From positions 62,001 to 126,000 of the forward strand of contig NZ_JAFREN010000004.1 in assembly GCF_017377505.1 (NCBI RefSeq): a stretch of 64,000 nucleotides of DNA, given 5' to 3'. The notes below the pieces were generated by a model, which saw only the letters and a program-made list of their open reading frames with translations, was not told the DNA's origin and searched no databases. Positions 1-7,135 of this stretch are shown here, piece after piece (position 1 is the first letter of the stretch; every line of letters starts with the position of its first letter). The stretch comes from Enterococcus sp. DIV0212c (GTDB lineage: Bacteria > Bacillota > Bacilli > Lactobacillales > Enterococcaceae). The translations under genes and the position numbers were made by a program.

Positions 1-623
1 ATTGCAACGACTAAAATATCTGCCTCTCTTGCAATAGCTGGTAAATCAACGGTTCTTGAGTGAGCAATCGTCACTGTAGCGTTTTTCATCATCATCAGTT
101 GCGCCATTGGTTTTCCAACAATATTGCTACGGCCGATCACGACTGCTCGTTTTCCTTCTAAATCAATATTATAGGCTTCAAACATTTTCATAATGCCATA
201 AGGTGTACAAGGAATCATCGTCGGCTCACCAATAAATAAGTGCCCCATATTCATCGGATGGAAACCATCGACATCTTTTTTGGGATCAACGGCTAACAAC
301 ACTTTTTCTTCATCGATGTGCTTGGGTAACGGCAGCTGAACTAATATTCCGTGGTATTCTGGATCTTGATTATATTGTTCGATCACAGCAAGCAATTCAG
401 TTTCAGAAATCGTTTCAGGCAAACGTTCGATTTTTGAACGGATACCGATTTTAGCAGCTGCTATGTCTTTATTTTTCACATACGTTTGACTGGCTGGATT
501 TTCTCCAACTAATAAAACAACTAAACCAGGATGAATGCCTTTTTTCTCAAGTTCTTGCACTTCTTCTTTGATTTGCGCCTGCATTTTGTCTGCTAGCTCG
601 CGGCCGTTGATTAACTCTCCCAT
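1..623 (-). CDS. folD: FolD, methylene-THF dehydrogenase/cyclohydrolase (3' part cut off)
   Basis: Bifunctional cytosolic enzyme that interconverts 5,10-methylene-THF and 10-formyl-THF using NADP. About 207 codons are visible of a family length near 284; the C-terminus lies beyond the left edge. The YVKNK catalytic motif (Tyr48, Lys52) and the dinucleotide-binding stretch [12 protein letters not shown] are intact. The ATG follows a GAGGAG ribosome site. It is the last gene of the Asp23-family/nusB/folD block, a conserved Firmicutes order, but the nusB terminator lies upstream, so it may have its own promoter. It complements fhs and the glycine cleavage operon elsewhere in the window by linking their folate products. 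Confidence 0.97.
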   Translation of the reverse strand, partial: MGELINGRELADKMQAQIKEEVQELEKKGIHPGLVVLLVGENPASQTYVKNKDIAAAKIGIRSKIERLPETISETELLAVIEQYNQDPEYHGILVQLPLPKHIDEEKVLLAVDPKKDVDGFHPMNMGHLFIGEPTMIPCTPYGIMKMFEAYNIDLEGKRAVVIGRSNIVGKPMAQLMMMKNATVTIAHSRTVDLPAIAREADILVVA

Positions 624-796
624 TAAGATCACTCCTCATTTTTTCTGTATTGTTTTATTTTAGCATAATTCAGCTAGTCTTAACACTCTATAATCCTTTA
701 TCTCCTTGAATTGTATATCAATGAACCTTCTCTCACTTTGATCGCCAAGTATTGTTCATCATCTACTCTGGCTGAGCCAGTCGTAGTGATTCACAA

Positions 797-829
797 CAAA
801 AAAGATTCAAAGTATTTCTACTTTGAATC
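797..829 (-). terminator. Intrinsic terminator after nusB
   Basis: An 11-bp stem with a short loop (arms at 804-814 and 819-829) is followed on the minus strand by six T. The stem overlaps the nusB stop codon. It would end the asp23-like/nusB transcript before folD. Confidence 0.85.
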
Positions 830-1267
830 AATATCTTTCATTACATTGGCTAACACACCGTTAACGAATTTTCTTGAACGATCATCACTGTATTTTTTTG
901 CTAATTCGATTGCTTCATCTAAAGCAACTGTATTAGGAACATCACCAACATAAAGCATTTCAAAAATAGCCATACGTAAAATGATCAGATCCATCTTGGC
1001 AATACGCGAAATCGACCAATTGTTACCTAAATGTTTTTTGATAATCTCGTCAAGTTCTGCTTTTCGATCACAAACGCCGCCTACCAATAAATCTAAATAA
1101 GTTGGGACAAATTCTTCCCCATCTTCACTAATGATTTCTTGATTATCTAACTCTAATGCATAAGAAATCGCATCTTGTTTTGTTAAGTCAACATTAAAAT
1201 CTAAAGGAAATAACGCTTGAAGCGCCTTTTCACGAATCTCGTGACGAGTGAAACTTGGCTTACTCAT
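818..1267 (-). CDS. nusB: NusB transcription antitermination factor
   Basis: Small all-helical RNA-binding protein that, with NusE/S10, assembles the antitermination complex on rRNA boxA. The ATG before SKPSFTRHEIREKALQ gives 149 aa, close to the usual family length. An upstream in-frame ATG would only read through the previous gene's end. Conserved segments include the N-terminal RxxALQALF pattern and the C-terminal KFVNGVLA. The start overlaps the stop of the Asp23-family gene by 8 nt, so translation is probably coupled. Confidence 0.95.
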   Translation of the reverse strand: MSKPSFTRHEIREKALQALFPLDFNVDLTKQDAISYALELDNQEIISEDGEEFVPTYLDLLVGGVCDRKAELDEIIKKHLGNNWSISRIAKMDLIILRMAIFEMLYVGDVPNTVALDEAIELAKKYSDDRSRKFVNGVLANVMKDIDSK

Positions 1268-1685
1268 TTTCTCCCTCATCTTCCGGGAATAATTCATCAA
1301 AATCTGGTTCAGGTAGTTTTTCTGGGACTACTGCTACTACGTGAATATTGACTTCCACTAAATCGATATCTGTCATAAACAACACTTGCTGTTTCACACG
1401 ATCTTGCATTTCTAAAGCGACTTTAGGTACTGAAATACCATAATTTAAGTAACAGTAAATATCAACTTTAAGACCTTCTTCTTCAGCTCTTAAATAAACG
1501 CCTTTACCGTGAGCAGCACGGCCAAGAAATTCTGTTACATTATTAGCAAATGTTCCACGCATACCGTATACGCCATCTACTTTAGATGCTGCAATACCAA
1601 TAATGACTTCAATTACTTCCGGTGCGATAACAATCTCACCTAAAGCATCTTTTGTATTGATCACTAGATTTTTTTCTTCAGTCAT
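1260..1685 (-). CDS. Asp23/Gls24 family protein (YqhY-like)
   Basis: 141-aa cytosolic protein of the Asp23/Gls24 (DUF322) family. It shows the typical pattern GEIVIAPEVIEVIIGIAAS near the N-terminus and an acidic C-terminal tail. The start is chosen because AAGGAGGATTAAA precedes this ATG; an upstream in-frame ATG has no such site and runs into repeat DNA. Its place directly before nusB matches B. subtilis yqhY, whose loss has been linked to fatty-acid synthesis control. The exact role is not known. A hairpin repeat sits immediately upstream in what should be its 5' untranslated region. Confidence 0.92.
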   Translation of the reverse strand: MTEEKNLVINTKDALGEIVIAPEVIEVIIGIAASKVDGVYGMRGTFANNVTEFLGRAAHGKGVYLRAEEEGLKVDIYCYLNYGISVPKVALEMQDRVKQQVLFMTDIDLVEVNIHVVAVVPEKLPEPDFDELFPEDEGENE

Positions 1686-1707
1686 TTTAATCCTCCTTAT
1701 AATAAAA

Positions 1708-1820
1708 GCGTAGCGGACTCGTTCAGCTCTGACAGGAAAATAGGAAAATATGACTGAGGTGTTTTTTACCTCATTCATATTTTATCTTTTTCCCGAAGAG
1801 CTAGTCCACGAAGCTAGATA
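1708..1820. repeat. Hairpin-forming intergenic repeat, copy 1
   Basis: About 113 bp that starts with GTAGCGGA and ends with GCTAGAT. It folds on itself: AGCTCT pairs with AGAGCT, GAGGT pairs with ACCTC around a T-rich loop, and GGAAAA pairs with TTTTCC. The same plan is seen at 37946-38056 and three times at 42227-42580. A degenerate stretch continues to about 1930. It lies between the peptidase gene and the Asp23-family gene, just upstream of the latter's ribosome site. No open frame in it looks coding. Confidence 0.7.
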
Positions 1821-1979
1821 ATACATTGTAACAACGTTCAGTTCTGACAAAAAAATCAGAGAATTCCGTTTTTCGTCATAATTCATTTACCTACCTAAGT
1901 TGTCATTCCTCCCTAGTTTATCATTAAACAGCTTGTTTCGCTACCAAAAAAACTATGAGAAAATGAGTCAAAAACATTT

Positions 1980-3044
1980 TTATAATATTATTAATTCTTT
2001 AGGTGAGTGAGTCAAGACACGGTTGCCTTCTTTGGTAATCAATAAATCATCTTCGATTCTAACACCGCCAAGACCTGCTAAATAAATACCAGGTTCATCA
2101 GTAATCACGTTACCTGGAACAAATTGTTGATCTGCTCTAAAGGAAACATTTGGACCTTCATGAATTTCTAAGCCGATGCCATGACCTGTGCTATGACCAA
2201 ACGCTTCGCCATATCCGTAAGAAGCAATATGATCACGAGCAATTGCATCCAGCTGAATACCAGTTAATCCTGGTTTTGCTTCGTCTAACACTTTTAATTG
2301 TGCCTCTAGAACGATTTGATAAATGTCTTTCAGTTTACTATCTGGTTCACCGATCGCAAATGTCCGAGTCATATCAGAAACGTATCCTTGATAATAACAA
2401 CCAAAATCTAACGTAATCAAATCACCTTTTTCGATGATTTTCTCACTTGCAACACCATGAGGCATTGCGGAGCGAACGCCACTTGCAACGATTGTTTCAA
2501 AAGATACACCAGAAGCTCCTAAAGATCGCATATAAAAATCTAATTGGTTCGCAATTTCAATTTCTGTCATGCCCGGTTTGATAACTGTTAAAATGTGCTT
2601 AAAACCAAGATCTGCAATGCTGCAGGCTTTTTCGATGATCGCAATTTCTTCTTCATCTTTAACTTCACGTAACTCTTCGATTAAACCTGCTACAGGAATC
2701 AAATCGCAAGGTGTGATTTCTTCTAGTAAACTATATTCCGCAAAACTAACGTGTGTTTCTTCAAACGCTAAATTAGCTAATTGCTCTTTTTCTGCGATTG
2801 CTACAACTTCATCATAGATTGGACCAGTATTTTGAATGATTTCAAAGCCTTGCGCTTGCTCTGCTGCTTGTTCTGTATAACGAAAATCAGTTATAAAAAA
2901 CGCCTTATCTAAAGTAATTACAGCCAATCCAGTTGTTCCTGTAAAATTTGTTAAATAACGTAAATTATATGGGCTTGTAATCAGAAAACCTGAAAGATCA
3001 TTTTTTTTCATTAACGCTCTTAATTTATTTACTCTTACCATCAT
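1980..3044 (-). CDS. M24 family Xaa-Pro peptidase (YqhT/PepQ/PepP-like)
   Basis: 354-aa cytosolic metallopeptidase that removes residues next to proline or cleaves Xaa-Pro dipeptides. The N-terminal creatinase-like domain (about 1-130) is followed by the pita-bread catalytic domain. The metal ligands are visible: two Asp in LDFGCYYQGYVSDMTRTF, His in GHSTGHGIGLEIHE, Glu in DEPGIYL and Glu in RIEDDLL. The start is the first ATG of an ATGATG pair about 9 nt after GAAGG; earlier in-frame codons are less well placed. In many Firmicutes efp follows this gene; here it does not. Dipeptidase and aminopeptidase P cannot be told apart by eye. Confidence 0.93.
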   Translation of the reverse strand: MMVRVNKLRALMKKNDLSGFLITSPYNLRYLTNFTGTTGLAVITLDKAFFITDFRYTEQAAEQAQGFEIIQNTGPIYDEVVAIAEKEQLANLAFEETHVSFAEYSLLEEITPCDLIPVAGLIEELREVKDEEEIAIIEKACSIADLGFKHILTVIKPGMTEIEIANQLDFYMRSLGASGVSFETIVASGVRSAMPHGVASEKIIEKGDLITLDFGCYYQGYVSDMTRTFAIGEPDSKLKDIYQIVLEAQLKVLDEAKPGLTGIQLDAIARDHIASYGYGEAFGHSTGHGIGLEIHEGPNVSFRADQQFVPGNVITDEPGIYLAGLGGVRIEDDLLITKEGNRVLTHSPKELIIL

Positions 3045-3217
3045 TTTTTTCATCCTTCTTTCCAATATAAGTTCTTCTCTATTATAGCAAATAATAATTT
3101 TTAAAAACACCGAAGACTTACAACCTCTAAATTATTCTAAAGTTTCTCCATTATAAGCTGGATTTTACCTTTTTTTAATTTCTTTTCGTTATAGTGAGAT
3201 TCGAAAGTGAGGTACTA

Positions 3218-4027
3218 ATGAAAAAAAGATACTTTTTTTACTTAGTTTTATTAGCCATTATTGGTATAATTATCTACGCCTTTTTTATAGAGCCAAAAAG
3301 AATTGTTACTCATAACTATACACTTGGAAACAACGAGGGACAAAACCCAGTCAAAGTCGTCCAAATTTCTGATATTCATATTCAGGAAAAATATCCAGCT
3401 GCACAACTAGAAAAAATCGTTACAAAAGTCAATAACGAAAAACCCGACATCATTTTATTTACTGGAGATTTATTTGATAACTATGCCGTATATGGTCCTA
3501 CTGAAGAAGTGATTGCAGCTCTAAGCCGTTTAAACGCTCCTTTAGGTAAGTATGCCGTTTGGGGGAATCATGATTATGGCGGCGCAGCTGCTCATATTTA
3601 CCCAGAGATTCTCGCAGCAGCTGATTTTCAACTATTGGAAAATTCTGGTACCAACGTTTCATTCCCAAATGGAAAATCGATTTATATAGCCGGCTTGGAT
3701 GATTCTTTACTAGGAAACTCTTCTGTTACTGATGCACTAGCTGATCGTCAAAGTGAGTATACTATTTTACTAAGTCACGAACCAGACAAAGCAGATTCAG
3801 CACTTGATCAAAATGTTCAGTTGATATTATCCGGTCATAGTCATGGAGGCCAAGTTAAACTGCCATTTCTAACAATCAAAAATGTTATGGCTGAAAAATA
3901 TTTTGATGGCTTTTATAATTTAGCTAATGATACAACTTTGTATGTTAATACAGGATTGGGCACAACAAAAATTCAAGCTCGCTTTAGAGTACCACCGGAA
4001 ATTGCTGTTTTTGATATTTACGTTTAG
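3218..4027 (+). CDS. Membrane-anchored metallophosphoesterase (YkuE-like)
   Basis: 269-aa calcineurin-like phosphoesterase with one N-terminal membrane segment (about residues 5-23) and an outward catalytic domain. The five metal-binding blocks are all present: VQISDIH, FTGDLFDN, WGNHDYG, LLSHEPD and SGHSHGGQ. Relatives include B. subtilis YkuE and LpxH-like pyrophosphatases; the substrate here is unknown. The start is the ATG before KKRYFFYL, which follows GTGAGG, rather than the upstream GTG. It is a single-gene unit ended by the strong hairpin at 4039-4079. Confidence 0.9.
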   Translation: MKKRYFFYLVLLAIIGIIIYAFFIEPKRIVTHNYTLGNNEGQNPVKVVQISDIHIQEKYPAAQLEKIVTKVNNEKPDIILFTGDLFDNYAVYGPTEEVIAALSRLNAPLGKYAVWGNHDYGGAAAHIYPEILAAADFQLLENSGTNVSFPNGKSIYIAGLDDSLLGNSSVTDALADRQSEYTILLSHEPDKADSALDQNVQLILSGHSHGGQVKLPFLTIKNVMAEKYFDGFYNLANDTTLYVNTGLGTTKIQARFRVPPEIAVFDIYV

Positions 4028-4038
4028 ATACCTACTAC

Positions 4039-4079
4039 AAACGAGTACCCCGAAATGCAATTATTTCGGGGTACTCGTT
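4039..4079. terminator. Bidirectional hairpin terminator
   Basis: Perfect 17-bp inverted repeat (4039-4055 with 4063-4079) around a 7-nt loop, placed between converging genes. The T-tracts on both sides are short, so termination may be imperfect. Confidence 0.7.
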
Positions 4080-4097
4080 TCCTGTTAATATATCCAT

Positions 4098-4244
4098 TTA
4101 TCCAATTACTTTGACTCGACCGCCGATTTTATCAGCGAATTTTTCTGCATAATTTTTAGTTTGAAAGATTCGAACATGATTTTTATCTCTTGTACGTTGT
4201 CCGTCTTTACCAATATACCCATGTAATACTTTTACAGCGTACAT
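4098..4244 (-). CDS. Small basic protein, unknown function
   Basis: 48-aa protein that begins MYAVKVLHGYIGKDGQRT and ends KIGGRVKVIG. It is rich in Lys and Arg, with no signal or membrane segment. The start is set by AAAGGAGG 8 nt upstream; an ATG two codons earlier is too close to the site. I do not recognise a named family. It stands alone between two convergent or unrelated genes. The strong ribosome site is the best evidence that it is translated. Confidence 0.65.
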   Translation of the reverse strand: MYAVKVLHGYIGKDGQRTRDKNHVRIFQTKNYAEKFADKIGGRVKVIG

Positions 4245-4521
4245 CGTCATTCCTCCTTTCCTAACACAGATGAAAAACAAAAAAAGAATTGTCTGTCGTC
4301 TCTGTAGATTAACTATAACCAAAAATACTTAATTCAAACATAAAACTCTTTGAATAAATCATGAACTCTTATTAAGAAAAAATAAAAGTCTACAAAAATC
4401 ACGTAAAAAAAAGAATTAACCTTGAAAAAACAAAAAGAGTAGAGAACATCATGTAGCGTCTCAACTCCTTACATCATAAAATTATTAGATTCTATTTGAA
4501 CTTAAACAGCAGCTTCTGCCT

Positions 4522-4929
4522 CTAAACAATAATATCTTTCGTTTTTTTATCCATATGTATCCTAGCTGTCCATGTTTCAAAAGTAACTAGAACAGGGTCT
4601 TGGTGATTTAATTCTTTTTGATACGACGTTAATTTAGGTGTGATTGTCTCTAAAGATTCAATAGGTTCGGTCTTAAATTTCCCTTTTAAAAGTAGACTTT
4701 CATGTTCTATTTCCTCGTAACAGCAAACAGATCCATTCGGATTACATTGAATATTTTTAACTGTTTCACCATTTCCATCTAAGTAAAATTGTAATTTTAG
4801 CAGCCCTTCTCTCCATAACGGCTCAGAAACAGCGATAACCGTTGGGAAATCACGTTTATCAATTGTAGAAATCAAAAATACCGTACTTGAATTTAACAAT
4901 CGAACAATTCGCTCATGTATCTCCATCAT
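4522..4929 (-). CDS. Pyridoxamine-5'-phosphate-oxidase-like FMN-binding protein
   Basis: 135-aa split-barrel flavin-fold protein. The N-terminal helix MMEIHERIVRLLNSS is followed by strands with FLISTIDKRDFPTVIAVSEPLW. This resembles the general-stress-26/PPOX-like group rather than true PdxH, which is longer. The reaction is unknown; relatives bind FMN or F420 and act as small reductases. The start is the ATGATG pair after GAGGAGG. It is monocistronic. The 277 bp downstream (4245-4521) is AT-rich and I see no gene in it. Confidence 0.8.
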   Translation of the reverse strand: MMEIHERIVRLLNSSTVFLISTIDKRDFPTVIAVSEPLWREGLLKLQFYLDGNGETVKNIQCNPNGSVCCYEEIEHESLLLKGKFKTEPIESLETITPKLTSYQKELNHQDPVLVTFETWTARIHMDKKTKDIIV

Positions 4930-5083
4930 TGAAAGCCTCCTCAAACAAGATTCTACTAATTATAACAATTTTATAACTTTTTTGGAAAGCTGGACCCTTT
5001 TTTCTCTCAATTTTCTTAAAAAAATGAAAGAGGATGGAATATAACTCTATAAGTCACACCCCAACCTCCTTCATTTGATTTGT

Positions 5084-5560
5084 TTAATCATTCGTTGGGC
5101 TGTTTTCTTTCAACCAACTACTTTGTCGACTCACACTTAAGATCCTTCTGCAGATTGGACCCACAATTAATAATTGCAACGGCAAAGCCATGATCAAGTT
5201 TTTAGAAAATCCCTCAATATAATAACTTAAGAAATTTTCTGAAAAGCCAAATTGCATAACAACGCCATACATTGACATAAAAAAGACCATTCCTAAAACC
5301 ATACAGCTGGAAACAGCAATGATCATATGGATTTTTTTCTCTTTATTGATAGGTAAAGCAAAAGCAATTTTTTTAGCTGGCGACGAAACAATTAAGACGT
5401 CAAATATAAACGCTACAATGAATCCTGGGACCAATCCGACTAATAAATTACTTAATGAAAATTGTCCGTGTAATAAAAGATTATAGGCGCTCATTGAAAT
5501 CACCATAGAAAAACAGACAATCGTGGTAAAAAATATTCCTTCTTTTTTATTTTGCGGCAT
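5084..5560 (-). CDS. DUF2798 membrane protein
   Basis: 158-aa integral membrane protein with four predicted helices arranged as two similar halves. Each half has the DUF2798 pattern: one helix with a small-residue start (MSAYNLLLHG, then MSMYGVVMQFG) and a second helix containing a Pro-rich turn (VGLVPGFIVAFIFDVLIVSSP, then LPLQLLIVGPICRRIL). The function of the family is not established. It is monocistronic, with a GAGGAG-type site before the ATG. Confidence 0.8.
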   Translation of the reverse strand: MPQNKKEGIFFTTIVCFSMVISMSAYNLLLHGQFSLSNLLVGLVPGFIVAFIFDVLIVSSPAKKIAFALPINKEKKIHMIIAVSSCMVLGMVFFMSMYGVVMQFGFSENFLSYYIEGFSKNLIMALPLQLLIVGPICRRILSVSRQSSWLKENSPTND

Positions 5561-5686
5561 AAAACACTCTCCTCTATTTTTTGTAACAGAGTTTATGCTA
5601 CCATATAAAAAAAATTCTCGTAAGTTAAATTTTTTTAATTATTTTATAATGATATTTATTGGAGTATAATACGTGCCTAATGATGC

Positions 5687-5724
5687 AAAAAAAGCTCTAT
5701 CCTTTATGTAATAAAGGATAGAGC
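5687..5724 (-). terminator. Terminator of the rplU-prp-rpmA operon
   Basis: Stem arms at 5694-5705 and 5713-5724 are followed on the minus strand by seven T (5687-5693). It lies 15 nt after the rpmA stop. Confidence 0.9.
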
Positions 5725-5739
5725 CATTCAATTCAAAAA

Positions 5740-6030
5740 TTATTGAGCTACTGCTGGGTAAACAGACACTTGTTTTTTGTCACGGCCTTTACGTTCAAAA
5801 CGTACTACACCGTCTACTTTAGCAAATAAAGTGTCGTCGCCGCCAATACCTACGTTAGCACCTGGGTAAATTTTAGTTCCGCGTTGACGGTATAAAATTG
5901 ATCCACCAGTTACTGTTTGTCCATCAGCACTTTTAGCGCCTAAGCGTTTAGATTCTGAATCACGTCCGTTGGAAGTAGAACCTCCACCTTTTTTGTGGGC
6001 GAATAATTGTAAATTCATGTTTAATAACAT
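5740..6030 (-). CDS. rpmA: Ribosomal protein bL27, cleavable form
   Basis: 96-aa 50S subunit protein whose N-terminus reaches the peptidyl-transferase centre. The start [10 protein letters not shown] carries the Firmicutes extension that must be cut after Phe10, before AHKKGGGST, by the Prp protease encoded just upstream. AGGAGGTGCAGACT sets this ATG rather than an earlier one. The rest matches the family ([24 protein letters not shown]). It is the last gene of the operon; its ribosome site overlaps the end of prp. Confidence 0.98.
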   Translation of the reverse strand: MLLNMNLQLFAHKKGGGSTSNGRDSESKRLGAKSADGQTVTGGSILYRQRGTKIYPGANVGIGGDDTLFAKVDGVVRFERKGRDKKQVSVYPAVAQ

Positions 6031-6042
6031 AGTCTGCACCTC

Positions 6043-6387
6043 CTATTTTTCATTTATGGTTTTGACTTGAATAAATTCAAGATTTTCTTGCTCGACTGCT
6101 TGTAGACCTAATAATAGGTTTTCCAAGAGAATTTGGGCAATGTTGGTTTGTTCCTGATTAGCATTTGAAATCACTTCAACATAAAGGTAACCACCTTCAT
6201 CTTCGTTGGTTTCAACAATCGGTTCAAAACCAGCTAAAGCATCGATACCATTGACCGTGCTGATTGCTAAGGCAGACACAGCTGCACAAACAATATCACT
6301 GCCATATGGACCTGATTCAGCATGCCCTGAGACTTCAAAAGAAACGATTTGGCCTGCGCCATTTCGTTTAAAAGAACTTTTAATCAT
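6043..6387 (-). CDS. prp: Prp, ribosomal-processing cysteine protease
   Basis: 114-aa cysteine protease that trims the N-terminal extension of L27. The catalytic pair is clear: His22 in SGHAESGPYGSD and Cys34 in DIVCAAVSAL, the same positions as reported for the S. aureus enzyme. The start follows GAAAGAAGG; an ATG eight codons upstream lacks a site. The order rplU-prp-rpmA is the standard Firmicutes arrangement. Confidence 0.97.
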   Translation of the reverse strand: MIKSSFKRNGAGQIVSFEVSGHAESGPYGSDIVCAAVSALAISTVNGIDALAGFEPIVETNEDEGGYLYVEVISNANQEQTNIAQILLENLLLGLQAVEQENLEFIQVKTINEK

Positions 6388-6421
6388 TGATAGGCCTTCT
6401 TTCCTATGCAACTTAAAAGAA

Positions 6422-6730
6422 TTATGCGTTGATTGCGTTGATTACAACTTTTGTATATGGTTGACGGTGACCTTGTTTGCGGTGAGTGTGTTTTTTAGGT
6501 TTGTATTTGAAAGTCACGACTTTCTTTTGTTTGCCGTGTTTTTCTACAGTTCCTTCGACAGTTGCACCTGTGACAGTTGGAGCTCCTACTTTCGTAGATT
6601 CGCCACCCACTAAGATAACTTCGTCAAAAACAACTTTTTCGCCAGCTTCTACGTCTAATTTTTCAACGTAAATTGCTTGACCTACCTCAACTTTTACTTG
6701 TTTACCACCAGTTTTGATAATTGCGTACAT
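6422..6730 (-). CDS. rplU: Ribosomal protein bL21
   Basis: 102-aa 50S subunit protein that begins [11 protein letters not shown] and has the conserved C-terminal [17 protein letters not shown]. It is the first gene of the operon. AAGGAGG lies 11 nt upstream. A 115-nt leader between promoter and start is likely the site of autoregulation (see the L21 leader entry). Confidence 0.98.
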   Translation of the reverse strand: MYAIIKTGGKQVKVEVGQAIYVEKLDVEAGEKVVFDEVILVGGESTKVGAPTVTGATVEGTVEKHGKQKKVVTFKYKPKKHTHRKQGHRQPYTKVVINAINA

Positions 6731-6845
6731 GCTATACAGCACCTCCTTCTTCTAGACTTAGACTCGCCATCCCAAGTGATGACTATTGTCATACTTACAA
6801 TACTTGTTCTGTGCGGTTGTAGCTGTGGAGTCCACAATTACAACA
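6731..6845 (-). promoter_or_regulatory. Structured leader of rplU (probable L21 leader)
   Basis: The untranslated leader is about 115 nt and contains GTGGACTCCAC and other inverted repeats. Firmicutes rplU operons often carry an L21 leader RNA; this region is placed and sized for it, but I assign it on position and hairpins rather than a full consensus match. Confidence 0.55.
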
Positions 6846-6850
6846 TTAAC

Positions 6851-6879
6851 ATCATATCAAAATAAGGCGCGAGAGTCAA
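6851..6879 (-). promoter_or_regulatory. SigA promoter of rplU operon
   Basis: TTGACT (6874-6879), 17-bp spacer, TATGAT (6851-6856) on the minus strand. Nearly consensus. Confidence 0.9.
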
Positions 6880-6948
6880 TAAAAACTTAGTGATTTAGCA
6901 ATATAAACTACTTTTTAAAAAAACTTTGTTGTTATTTCTAATTTATGA

Positions 6949-6977
6949 TTGACTTTGTTTTAGATGTTCATTATAAT
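6949..6977 (+). promoter_or_regulatory. SigA promoter of tRNA-Arg
   Basis: TTGACT (6949-6954), 17-bp spacer, TATAAT (6972-6977), ending 23 nt before the mature tRNA. Confidence 0.92.
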
Positions 6978-7000
6978 AAATTCTGTTGCGTTAACATTTT

Positions 7001-7074
7001 GCGCCAATAGCTCAGCTGGATAGAGCACTCGCCTTCTAAGCGAGCGGTCGGGAGTTCGAATCTCTCTTGGCGTA
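7001..7074 (+). tRNA. tRNA-Arg (UCU)
   Basis: Full cloverleaf: acceptor GCGCCAA/TTGGCGT, D arm with GCTCAGCTGGATAGAGC, anticodon stem CTCGC/GCGAG with loop CTTCTAA (anticodon UCU, reads AGA), T loop GTTCGAATC. The discriminator base is A at 7074. CCA is not encoded. A single-gene unit with its own promoter and terminator. No integrase or attachment-site duplication is seen next to it. Confidence 0.97.
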
Positions 7075-7097
7075 TTATTTAAACGTTTATAGCGAAA

Positions 7098-7130
7098 AAC
7101 ACCAACTAGTACTAGTTGGTGTTTTTTTAT
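7098..7130. terminator. Bidirectional terminator between tRNA-Arg and ABC operon
   Basis: 26-bp perfect palindrome (7098-7123) with seven T on the plus side and A-rich sequence that gives T on the minus side. It ends the tRNA transcript and the convergent ABC operon. Confidence 0.88.
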
Positions 7131-7135
7131 TTTTC

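Noticed and set aside
1799..1906. Possible 35-aa peptide beginning MNYDEKRNS on the minus strand
   Set aside because: It runs through degenerate hairpin repeat; no conserved features and base-pairing explains the sequence better.
7001..7074. tRNA-Arg as an integration site for the tail module
   Set aside because: The module is 4 kb away across a MarR/ABC operon, and no duplicate of the tRNA 3' end is seen near it.
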